Origin: Opitutia bacterium
GTDB taxonomy: Bacteria > Verrucomicrobiota > Verrucomicrobiae > Opitutales > UBA953
Direction: 5' to 3'
Assembly: GCA_004558035.1 (NCBI GenBank)
Contig: SFEJ01000051.1
Coordinates: 1 to 6,046 of the forward strand
DNA length: 6,046 nucleotides
Shown: piece after piece, positions 1 through 5,892 of the stretch
Layout of the letters: the number at the start of each line of letters is the position of its first letter
Position numbering within the stretch: position 1 is the stretch's first letter
Position numbers and translations under genes: made by a program
The notes under the pieces: model-generated
Told to the model about the DNA's origin: nothing
Database searches by the model: none
The model's input: only the letters and a program-made list of their open reading frames with translations

Positions 1-1
1 T

Positions 2-304
2 CTTGCATCGCTTTATCCAAAGAAAATTCAGAGGATATGGTTTTTTGGTGTAATTGACTTTGATAAAGAAACTCTCCTAAAAATGAGATCGCAGTCATGG
101 TCTAAGCTTTATTCAAAAGGTGATGTCTTTTACCAAGAACGTAAAACAACGCCTGTAGATTCTGAGCTTAATCCTATTGGAGAAGAAATTTCTGTGCCGA
201 TTACATTGTTGTCTTTTGATGCGCTCTTGCAGGATGCGAAAGCTAGAAATGAAACATTTTTAGAAGTTCTGAGAGAAGGAATTCGAGAAAGTGTAAGAAA
301 CTAA
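2..304 (+). CDS. 3' end of an AT-rich gene upstream of hsdR, function unknown (partial)
   Basis: The frame is open from the window edge, so the true start lies outside; an internal ATG at 83 is not needed as a start. The visible 100 residues contain a hydrophobic strand (RIWFFGVIDFD), a basic and aromatic stretch (KLYSKGDVFYQERK), and a C-terminal pattern, TLLSFDALLQDAKARNETFL, before the TAA at 302-304. That last pattern reminds me of C-termini of GHKL-type ATP-binding or PD-(D/E)XK-type proteins found beside restriction genes, but this is only an impression and I do not assign a function. GC is about 36%, far below every other gene here, which suggests transfer from another genome. It lies 58 bases before hsdR on the same strand and may share its transcript, so an accessory gene of the restriction locus is plausible. 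Confidence 0.75.
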   Translation, partial: LASLYPKKIQRIWFFGVIDFDKETLLKMRSQSWSKLYSKGDVFYQERKTTPVDSELNPIGEEISVPITLLSFDALLQDAKARNETFLEVLREGIRESVRN

Positions 305-311
305 GACTTGC

Positions 312-360
312 AGGGTATTTTGAAATTCATTTTAGCCTTTTTATAAAAGGAGCATACCCT
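312..360 (+). promoter_or_regulatory. hsdR ribosome-binding site inside a predicted leader hairpin
   Basis: The Shine-Dalgarno sequence AAAAGGAG lies at 345-352, ten bases before the hsdR ATG at 363, and decides that start. It is part of a perfect 6-bp hairpin, CCTTTT (336-341), TAT loop, AAAAGG (345-350). This in turn sits between a perfect 7-bp inverted pair, AGGGTAT (312-318) and ATACCCT (354-360), the last ending two bases before the start codon. Folded, the RNA would hide the ribosome-binding site, so hsdR translation may be held low or made conditional. The pairing is seen directly; the control role is inferred. Confidence 0.45.
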
Positions 361-362
361 AT

Positions 363-3362
363 ATGCCTACGGACACGAAAGAGAGAGGACTTGAAACGTT
401 GATTGTTGATTGGCTTGTGACGGAGAATCGTTATGAGCAGGGCGGGAACGCGGATTACGACCGCGCTTACGCGATGGACACGGCGCGGCTGTTCCGATTT
501 TTGAAGGCGACGCAGCCCCTCGCGTTTCAAAGGCTGGGCGTCGAGGCGAGCGATCAGAAGCGGCGGGCGTTTTTGGAGCGGTTGCAGGGAGAAATCACGA
601 AGCGCGGGATTGTGGACGTCTTGCGCAAGGGCGTGAACGTTTATCCTGCGGGAACGGTCACGCTGTTTTATCAGACGCCGTCGGAGAGGAACGCGGCGGC
701 GCGGGAACGTTTTGCCCGGAACATTTTCAGCGTCACGCGCCAGTTGAAATATTCGGAGACGGAGCCGGATTTGGCTTTGGATTTCGCGATTTTCATCAAC
801 GGCCTCCCGCTGATTACGTGTGAGCTGAAGAACGAGCTGACGAAGCAGGACGTGGACGACGCGGTGCGGCAGTACAAGCGGGATCGGAGTCCTCGGGAGC
901 TGATTTTTCAGTTCAAGCGGTGCATGGTGCACTTTGCGGCGGACGACGCGCGGGTGAAATTCTGCACGAAGCTGGCGGGTGCGGATTCGTGGTTTCTGCC
1001 TTTTGACAAGGGCTGGGACGACGGCGCGGGAAACCCGCCGAATCCGGATGGCCTGAAGACGGATTATTTGTGGAAAAATCTTTTCCGCAAAGAGGAGCTG
1101 GCGAACGTCGTCGAGAACTTCGCGCAGGTCATCGAAGAAACGGACGCGGATACCGGCAGGAAAACGGCGAAGCAGATTTTCCCGCGCTATCATCAATGGG
1201 ACGTGGTCAAGGCGCTGCTCGCGGAGGTGCGGGAGAAGGGCGTCGGCGGTCGTTATCTGATTCAGCACAGCGCGGGAAGCGGGAAGTCGAATTCCATCGC
1301 CTGGCTGGCGCATCAGCTGATAGGGCTGGAGCACGAAGGGCGGAAGGTCGTCGATTCCGTGATTGTGGTGACGGACCGCGTGAATCTGGATCGGCAGATC
1401 CGGAACACGATAAAGCATTTCATGCAGGTTTCGAGCACGGTGGCGTGGGCAGAGACCTCTCAGAAGCTGCAGGAGGCTCTGCGGAGCGGAAAGCGGATAA
1501 TCGTCACGACGGTTCATAAATTCCAATATATCTTGGAGCTCGTCGGCAGTGAGCGTCGCGCCTCGCGTTTCGGAATCATCATCGACGAAGCGCATTCTTC
1601 GCAGAGCGGGAATCTTGCCGCCGCGATGAATACGGTGGTTTCCGGCGCCTACGATTCGGACGTCTCCGCCGAAGATCTGCTGATTCAATTGGCGGAAGGG
1701 CGCCGTCTGCCGACGAACGCGAGCTATTTCGCGTTCACGGCGACGCCGAAAAACAAAACGCTGGAAATGTTCGGTCTTCCGTATGGCGACGGCGTCGTCG
1801 TCAAGCATCGTCCGTTTCACGTCTATACGATGAAGCAGGCGATACAGGAAGGTTTCATTTTGGACGTCCTGCAGTACTACACGCCGTATCAGAGCTACTA
1901 CAAGTTGGCGAAGACGGTCGAGGACGATCCGCTTTTTGACAAGAAGCGTGCGCAGAAGCGGTTGCGCTGTTTCGTCGAGGGCAATGAATACGCGATTGCG
2001 AAAAAGGCGGAAGTCATCGTCGAGCATTTTCATGTGCAGGTGGCGGGCAAGGCGAAAATCGGAGGGAAGGCTCGTGCGATGGTCGTCGCGGGAAGCATCG
2101 ATCGGGCAATCGAATATTATCTGGCGATCAATCGCGCGCTCGCGGAGCGGAAAAGCCCGTACAAGGCGATAATCGCGTTTTCCGGAGAGAAAGAATTTGA
2201 GGGCAGGAGAATGACGGAGGCGGATTTCAACGGATTTCCGAGCAACGCCATCGAAAAGACTTTCAAGAAGGAGCCCTATCGTTTTCTCGTCGTCGCCGAT
2301 AAATTTCAGACCGGGTATGACGAGCCGCTCCTGCACACGATGTATGTGGACAAGGTGCTGTCCGGAATCAAGGCGGTGCAGACGCTTTCCCGGCTGAATC
2401 GGGCGTACCCGAAAAAGACGGATACCTTTGTTTTGGATTTCGCCAATACGGCGGAAGACATCAAGGCGGCGTTCGACAGTTTTTATCGGACTACGCTTTT
2501 GTCCGGAGAAACCGATCCGAACAAGCTTTACGATCTCGTCGGGAAGATGGAGAAGCACCAGGTTTTTTCGGAAGAGGAGGCGGCGACCTTGGTCCGGCTT
2601 TATCTTTCCGGCGCGTCGCGGGAACGCCTGGATCCGATACTGGACATCTGCGTCGAACGATACAAGAAAGAGCTGTCGGACGAGGACCGCATCGAGTTCA
2701 AGGGCGCGGCGAAAAGCTTTGTGCGGACATACGGCTTTTTGGGCGCCGTCTTGCCGTACGGGAACGAGACATGGGAACGCCTTTCCATATTTTTGAATCT
2801 GTTGGTTCCGAAATTGCCTTCTCCGGACGATCCGGATCTGGCGAAGGGGATTCTTGAGGCGGTGGATCTCGAAAGCTATCGCTTGGAAGCCGGGCAGGCC
2901 ATGCGGATCCTGCTGGCGGACGAAGATGCCGAAGTGGGGCCGGTTCCGATCGGGCAGACCGGCGGCGTCCCGGAGGCGGAGCTGGATCCGCTTTCGCGCA
3001 TTCTCACGGAGTTTAACGATTTGTTCGGGAACATCGCGTGGGAAAACAAGGATCAGGTGCGCAAACTTCTGACGGACGACATTCCGAGGATGGTCTCTGA
3101 CGATCCGGGCTATCAGAACGCCGTGAAGAATTCGGACGAAGAAAACGCCAGAATCGAGGTCTCGCGGGCGTTGTCGAACGTGATGTTCAGCCTGATGGCG
3201 GACAACGTGGAATTGTATAAACAGTTTTCGGACAACAATCCGTTCCGGCGATGGTTGGAGAACGTGGTGTTCGCGCGGACGTATCGCGAATTGCGCTCTC
3301 GCCCGAAGTCGTATCTGATGGATTTCCCGACGCAGCTGGAGGCGGCGGAAACAAGCAAGTGA
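363..3362 (+). CDS. hsdR: Type I restriction enzyme R subunit (HsdR), endonuclease and DNA translocase
   Basis: This is the motor and nuclease subunit of a type I restriction-modification complex. With HsdM and HsdS it pulls in unmodified DNA using ATP and cuts it away from the recognition site. The 999-residue product is close to the 1038 residues of EcoR124I HsdR. The N-terminal nuclease domain shows D140 followed by E154-x-K156 (LALDF, CELKN), with the same 14-residue D-to-E spacing as EcoR124I D151/E165/K167. The helicase part follows: Walker A AGSGKS (304-309), DEAH box (408-411), FTATP (458-462), a motif V-like ADKFQTGYDEP (645-655), and motif VI QTLSRLNR (673-680). The C-terminal third is a helical region expected to contact the methylase core. 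All key residues are present and no frameshift is visible, so it looks functional. The start is set by AAAAGGAG at 345-352. hsdM and hsdS are not in the window. Confidence 0.96.
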   Translation: MPTDTKERGLETLIVDWLVTENRYEQGGNADYDRAYAMDTARLFRFLKATQPLAFQRLGVEASDQKRRAFLERLQGEITKRGIVDVLRKGVNVYPAGTVTLFYQTPSERNAAARERFARNIFSVTRQLKYSETEPDLALDFAIFINGLPLITCELKNELTKQDVDDAVRQYKRDRSPRELIFQFKRCMVHFAADDARVKFCTKLAGADSWFLPFDKGWDDGAGNPPNPDGLKTDYLWKNLFRKEELANVVENFAQVIEETDADTGRKTAKQIFPRYHQWDVVKALLAEVREKGVGGRYLIQHSAGSGKSNSIAWLAHQLIGLEHEGRKVVDSVIVVTDRVNLDRQIRNTIKHFMQVSSTVAWAETSQKLQEALRSGKRIIVTTVHKFQYILELVGSERRASRFGIIIDEAHSSQSGNLAAAMNTVVSGAYDSDVSAEDLLIQLAEGRRLPTNASYFAFTATPKNKTLEMFGLPYGDGVVVKHRPFHVYTMKQAIQEGFILDVLQYYTPYQSYYKLAKTVEDDPLFDKKRAQKRLRCFVEGNEYAIAKKAEVIVEHFHVQVAGKAKIGGKARAMVVAGSIDRAIEYYLAINRALAERKSPYKAIIAFSGEKEFEGRRMTEADFNGFPSNAIEKTFKKEPYRFLVVADKFQTGYDEPLLHTMYVDKVLSGIKAVQTLSRLNRAYPKKTDTFVLDFANTAEDIKAAFDSFYRTTLLSGETDPNKLYDLVGKMEKHQVFSEEEAATLVRLYLSGASRERLDPILDICVERYKKELSDEDRIEFKGAAKSFVRTYGFLGAVLPYGNETWERLSIFLNLLVPKLPSPDDPDLAKGILEAVDLESYRLEAGQAMRILLADEDAEVGPVPIGQTGGVPEAELDPLSRILTEFNDLFGNIAWENKDQVRKLLTDDIPRMVSDDPGYQNAVKNSDEENARIEVSRALSNVMFSLMADNVELYKQFSDNNPFRRWLENVVFARTYRELRSRPKSYLMDFPTQLEAAETSK

Positions 3363-3444
3363 CAATCGGGATTCCGCTGCGGATGCGACGGGGAGACGGA
3401 CGCATTCCCGAAAGAATCGCCCGCGGGAACGCGGATTCGACGGC

Positions 3445-3559
3445 AATTGCGCCCTTTCAGGGCGCGGCGGATTGTTCGCGGTTTCGTAGGGCTGCGCTCG
3501 CGGCGCTCGCTTGCCCTACGCTGAGCAATCGTCGCCCCGTCGGGGCTCGGAAATTGCGC
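3445..3559. repeat. Palindrome cluster: three hairpins between short direct repeats (REP-like?)
   Basis: Hairpin A is GCGCCCT-TTC-AGGGCGC (3449-3465), a perfect 7-bp stem. Hairpin B has perfect 8-bp arms CGTAGGGC (3485-3492) and GCCCTACG (3513-3520) around a GC-rich interior. An outer pair, GATTGTTC (3470-3477) with GAGCAATC (3523-3530), matches with one G-T. Hairpin C is GCCCCG-T-CGGGGC (3534-3546). The octamer AATTGCGC stands at both ends (3445-3452 and 3552-3559) as a direct repeat. The ordered, nested layout suggests a mobile or REP-type intergenic element rather than chance, but no second copy is in the window, so its repetitive nature is inferred. Confidence 0.5.
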
Positions 3560-3655
3560 TCGTCCGCGGGAACGCGCGCGTCGCGGGAACGAAGGCTGGA
3601 ATGGCTTCGCCCCCGAGAAAAACTTCCTTTGCCTTCCTTTGACTTCGCGTTTTCC

Positions 3656-3704
3656 GACAAAAAATCGTTCCCGCGAAACGAGTCGCGGGAACGATTTTCT
3701 TGTC
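3656..3704 (-). terminator. Strong stem-loop terminator of the minus-strand gene, built from an inverted CGCGGGAACG pair
   Basis: Arms 3661-3676 and 3683-3698 pair perfectly over 16 bp around a six-base loop (3677-3682). With one unpaired base the pairing continues through GACAA/TTGTC to 3656 and 3704. Read on the minus strand, the stem ends in six T residues, as an intrinsic terminator should, and it begins 37 bases after the stop of the 3742-4200 gene. On the plus strand the run is TTTTCTT, so it may also stop transcripts that leave hsdR. Each arm contains one full CGCGGGAACG word. Confidence 0.8.
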
Positions 3705-3741
3705 CGCAAAAACGCGCGGGCGCGCCGCCGCCGAAAACGCG

Positions 3742-4200
3742 TCAGTCGGAAAGGCGCCGCGGACGGCGGCTGTGCGGATCTTCGCCGAAGGCGCGGCGGA
3801 ACTTGCGCAGATTCCTCACGAGCCGCTTGCCGCAATAAAAGCGTTTATCCCCGTCGCCGCGGCGCGCGGGAAGTCCCCGCTCTTCCGGCTTGGAAAATTC
3901 ATCTTCCGTGAAGATTTCCGATTCCTCGTACATGCGCTGATCCTGCACGCTGTGACAGCAGAAAAACGGATCCGCGGAATTTTCGCGCACGATTTCCGCG
4001 TAACGCTCCGGCGTGACCGCCGTCACGCTCCGGATGGCGTCCTTGTGGTGATGCTTCACGCGCGGAATGTTCCGCGTGATGCGCGCCGCCTCTTTGGCGC
4101 TCTCCGCCCGAATCGCGAAACGCTTCAGCACGTAATGCTTTCTGCCTACGTGCCCGCACTTCGCGAGAACTTCAAAATAACCGAGTTCCTCTCCCGTCAT
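3742..4200 (-). CDS. Conserved-looking small Cys/His protein of unknown function
   Basis: This gene encodes 152 residues. I recognise no named function. The core (residues 8-90) looks like a real folded domain, with YFEVLAKCGHVGRKHYVLKR, then ESAKEAARITRNIPRVKHHH and KDAIRSV, and a CCHSVQDQRMY segment. From memory, similar KCGHVG...PRVKHHHKDAI proteins occur as hypotheticals in gut bacteria; this needs a search. C15, H17, C81, C82, H83 and C123 could bind a metal. The tail (119-150) is rich in Arg and Lys. There is no signal peptide or membrane segment. The start at 4200 is chosen over the upstream in-frame ATG at 4296 because AAAGGA (4208-4213) lies seven bases before it and because the added 32 residues are low-complexity. 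It is a single gene, convergent with hsdR and divergent from rarA, with its own candidate promoter and terminator. Confidence 0.85.
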   Translation of the reverse strand: MTGEELGYFEVLAKCGHVGRKHYVLKRFAIRAESAKEAARITRNIPRVKHHHKDAIRSVTAVTPERYAEIVRENSADPFFCCHSVQDQRMYEESEIFTEDEFSKPEERGLPARRGDGDKRFYCGKRLVRNLRKFRRAFGEDPHSRRPRRLSD

Positions 4201-4207
4201 CGTCTTT

Positions 4208-4213
4208 TCCTTT
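4208..4213 (-). promoter_or_regulatory. Ribosome-binding site of the small minus-strand gene
   Basis: On the minus strand AAAGGA stands seven bases before the ATG at 4200-4198. It decides the start of this gene, since the in-frame ATG at 4296 lies inside a palindrome and has no comparable site in front of it. Confidence 0.75.
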
Positions 4214-4293
4214 CTCGAACGCTCCCGCGACGCGGACGCCGTCGTCGCGCCCGCGGCTCCGGCGGGCAGTCGAGGCGTGATTCGAGTCTGCGG

Positions 4294-4310
4294 CATGAAA
4301 AATTTTCATG
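4294..4310. promoter_or_regulatory. 17-base perfect palindrome, possible operator
   Basis: CATGAAAA (4294-4301) and TTTTCATG (4303-4310) are perfect inverted halves around a single A. It is an AT-rich island in GC-rich DNA and lies directly downstream of the predicted start point of the sigma-54-like promoter on the minus strand, where a repressor dimer could block transcription. No regulator gene is in the window, so the binding role is inferred. Confidence 0.35.
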
Positions 4311-4321
4311 GCGAAATTTCT

Positions 4322-4337
4322 TGCAGGAAAGGTGCCA
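4322..4337 (-). promoter_or_regulatory. Candidate sigma-54 (-24/-12) promoter for the small minus-strand gene
   Basis: The minus strand reads TGGCACCTTTCCTGCA. Compared with the known consensus TGGCACG-N4-TTGCA it keeps TGGCAC and TGCA, and the GG (4336-4335) and GC (4324-4323) are separated by the required ten bases. Transcription would start near 4311, leaving a leader of about 110 bases before the ATG at 4200. A sigma-54 promoter would need an enhancer-binding activator; I did not find a convincing upstream site. Confidence 0.4.
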
Positions 4338-4506
4338 AGAAAACGAGTGACCGTCGCCGCGACGTCCGTGCGTTTCTCGCGGAAAACACCGTTCCCGTGC
4401 GCGTCGGTTTCGTCTGCTTCGGCGTGGATGAGCACAGATGAAACGCGGCGTCCGCGGGAACGCTTTTGCTTTGAGCTTCGGGGCGCAGGGTTTAAGCTTT
4501 CGCGTC

Positions 4507-5892
4507 ATGCAGGAAGATTTTTCCGATTCGCTTTTCGCGTCCGAGGAGACGCCGAAGGAAGCGCCCGCGGCGACGGACGCCGGGTTCCGCCGTCCGCTCG
4601 CCGCGCGGATGCGCCCGCGCGCGCTGAGCGAAATCCTGGGGCACGAAAAAATCCTCGGTGCGGGCGCGCTGCTGCCGCGGCTGATCGCGACGGACAATTT
4701 CGGCAGCCTGCTTTTCTACGGGCCGCCGGGCTGCGGCAAGACGACGCTCGCCGAAGTCATCGCCGCGGAGACGCGCTGCCGCTGCGTGCGCGTGAACGCG
4801 GTGCTCTCCAACACGGGCGAGCTGCGCGACGTGCTGCGCATCGCGCGCGCCGCTCCCGAACGCCGCACGCTGCTGCTCATCGACGAAATCCACCGTTTCA
4901 ACAAGGCGCAGCAGGATCTGCTTCTGCCCGACGTCGAGGCGGGGAACGTCCGCCTCATCGGCTGCACGACGCACAACCCGGGCTTCTACGTCATTCCGCC
5001 GCTGCTGTCGCGCTCGCACCTTTTCCGCCTCGAACCCGTGGAGGAAAAGCACGTCGTCGCCTCGCTCGCCCGCGCGCTCGCGGACGAGGAGCGTGGGCTG
5101 GGTGCGCTGAACATTTCCGCGGACGCGGACGCGCTCGCCGCGCTCGCCCGCATGAGCGAGGGCGACATGCGCCGCGCTCTCAACGCGCTCGAGACCGTCG
5201 CGCTCGGGCACGCGCCGAATTCCGCGCTGACGCTCGCCGACGTCTCCGCCTTCGCGCGGGAACGCCAGATCCGCTACGACCGCAACGAGGACGAACACTA
5301 CGACACGATTTCCGCGTTCATCAAATCCGTCCGCGGGAGCGATCCCGATGCCGCGGTCTATTGGCTCGCCGTCATGCTCGAAGGCGGCGAAGATCCGCGC
5401 TTCATCGCGCGGCGGCTCGTGATTCTCGCGAGCGAGGACGTCGGGCTCGCCGATTCGCGCGCGCTCGGCGTCGCCGTCGCCGCGCAGCAGGCGTGCGACT
5501 TCATCGGCATGCCCGAGGCGCAGCTGACGCTCGCGCACGCGACGCTGTTTCTCGCGACCTGCCCGAAGAGCAACAGCGCGACCGAGGCGATCTTCGCCGC
5601 GCGCGCCGCAGTCCGCGAGGGCGGGCGCCAGCGCGTTCCCGCGCATCTGCGCGACGCGCACAACAAGCTGAACAAATCGCTCGGGAACGGCGACGGCTAC
5701 CTTTACTCGCACGAATTTCCCGAAGGCATTTCCGGGCAGACGTATCTGGAAAAGCCCGTCCGCCTTTACGAACCGAAGCCCAACGGCGCCGAGGCCGCGA
5801 TCGCCGAGCGCCTCGCGCGCTGGAACGCGCTCCGCGAGGAAATCCGCTCTGCGCGCGCGGCGAAGCAGGGCGGAAAGAAAAAACGCGCATGA
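4507..5892 (+). CDS. rarA: Replication-associated recombination protein RarA (MgsA), AAA+ ATPase
   Basis: RarA belongs to the clamp-loader-like AAA+ family (MgsA in E. coli, Mgs1 in yeast, WRNIP1 in humans). It works in the cytoplasm on DNA ends and stalled replication forks. The 461 residues show the family entry PLAARMRPRALSEILGHEKIL (30-50), Walker A GPPGCGKT (72-79), Walker B LLLIDEIHRF (122-131), a sensor 1 region GCTTHNP (152-158), an arginine finger in LLSRS (R169), sensor 2 GDMRRALN (219-226), and the RarA C-terminal signature HYDTISAFIKSVRGSDPDAA with GEDPRFIARRL and ASEDVGLAD (264-315). The tail is Lys-rich. I chose ATG 4507 over the in-frame ATG 4438 because the extra 23 residues do not resemble RarA and contain the CGCGGGAACG word. 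Neither start has a clear Shine-Dalgarno sequence. Its stop overlaps the next gene. Confidence 0.95.
   Translation: MQEDFSDSLFASEETPKEAPAATDAGFRRPLAARMRPRALSEILGHEKILGAGALLPRLIATDNFGSLLFYGPPGCGKTTLAEVIAAETRCRCVRVNAVLSNTGELRDVLRIARAAPERRTLLLIDEIHRFNKAQQDLLLPDVEAGNVRLIGCTTHNPGFYVIPPLLSRSHLFRLEPVEEKHVVASLARALADEERGLGALNISADADALAALARMSEGDMRRALNALETVALGHAPNSALTLADVSAFARERQIRYDRNEDEHYDTISAFIKSVRGSDPDAAVYWLAVMLEGGEDPRFIARRLVILASEDVGLADSRALGVAVAAQQACDFIGMPEAQLTLAHATLFLATCPKSNSATEAIFAARAAVREGGRQRVPAHLRDAHNKLNKSLGNGDGYLYSHEFPEGISGQTYLEKPVRLYEPKPNGAEAAIAERLARWNALREEIRSARAAKQGGKKKRA

Larger units (their letters stand above)
3363..3741. other. Non-coding stretch between the converging hsdR and small minus-strand gene
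   Basis: I see no convincing gene in these 379 bases. Open frames exist, but they run through palindromes and look like GC-rich noise. The content is a short imperfect palindrome near 3371-3384 just after hsdR, a three-hairpin cluster (3445-3559), five of the ten CGCGGGAACG copies, a 10-base tandem pair around CTTCCTTTG (3623-3631 and 3633-3641), and the terminator at 3656-3704. No clear intrinsic terminator with a T-run directly follows hsdR. Confidence 0.7.
4201..4506. other. Divergent intergenic region between the small gene and rarA
   Basis: No gene is supported in these 306 bases. They hold the ribosome-binding site of the minus-strand gene, a 17-base palindrome (4294-4310), a sigma-54-like promoter on the minus strand (4322-4337), and one CGCGGGAACG word (4453-4462) shortly before rarA. 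For rarA I found no sigma-70 promoter with good boxes and spacing; TTGCTT (4466-4471) and TTTAAG (4491-4496) are 19 bases apart and weak. Confidence 0.6.
442..5643. repeat. Dispersed over-represented word CGCGGGAACG (10 copies, plus two 9-mer matches)
   Basis: Exact 10-mer copies on the plus strand lie at 700-709, 2617-2626, 3422-3431, 3565-3574, 3582-3591, 3684-3693, 4453-4462 and 5255-5264. Inverted copies (CGTTCCCGCG) lie at 3666-3675 and 5634-5643. The 9-mer GCGGGAACG without the leading C occurs at 442-450 and 648-656. The shorter GGGAACG appears again at 2760, 2773, 4390 (inverted), 4942 and 5683. With about 60% GC, chance predicts about 0.1 copy of the 9-mer on both strands of this window. 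Six 10-mers are outside genes and four inside. Confidence 0.8.

Noticed and set aside
327..3446. A 1039-codon open frame on the minus strand, antisense to hsdR
   Set aside because: Its predicted product is Arg/His/Leu-rich with no recognisable domain, while the plus strand has every HsdR motif in order. Long antisense frames arise from GC-rich codon use.
3363..3460. Intrinsic terminator directly behind hsdR
   Set aside because: The 7-bp hairpin at 3449-3465 and the small palindrome near 3371 have no T-run after them, so neither qualifies as a clear terminator.
3449..3546. CRISPR array
   Set aside because: The hairpins differ in sequence and spacing; there are no repeated units with unique spacers and no cas genes in the window.
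3623..3641. Tandem pair of CTTCCTTTG as a meaningful repeat
   Set aside because: Only two copies in a pyrimidine-rich stretch; too little to claim function.
3251..3838. A 195-codon plus-strand frame across the end of hsdR and the spacer
   Set aside because: It overlaps hsdR in another frame and then runs through the palindromes and the terminator; the product is Arg/Ala-rich and has no domain.
4201..4296. N-terminal extension of the small minus-strand gene to the ATG at 4296
   Set aside because: The added residues are low-complexity Arg/Ala/Ser, the ATG is part of a palindrome, and a proper ribosome-binding site precedes the ATG at 4200.
3700..4350. A 216-codon plus-strand frame covering the small minus-strand gene
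   Set aside because: The minus-strand reading has a ribosome-binding site, a terminator and a sensible Cys/His protein; the plus-strand product looks like an antisense shadow.
4492..5712. A 406-codon open frame on the minus strand, antisense to rarA
   Set aside because: Low-complexity, Arg/Ala/Val-rich product with no motif; the plus strand encodes a complete RarA.
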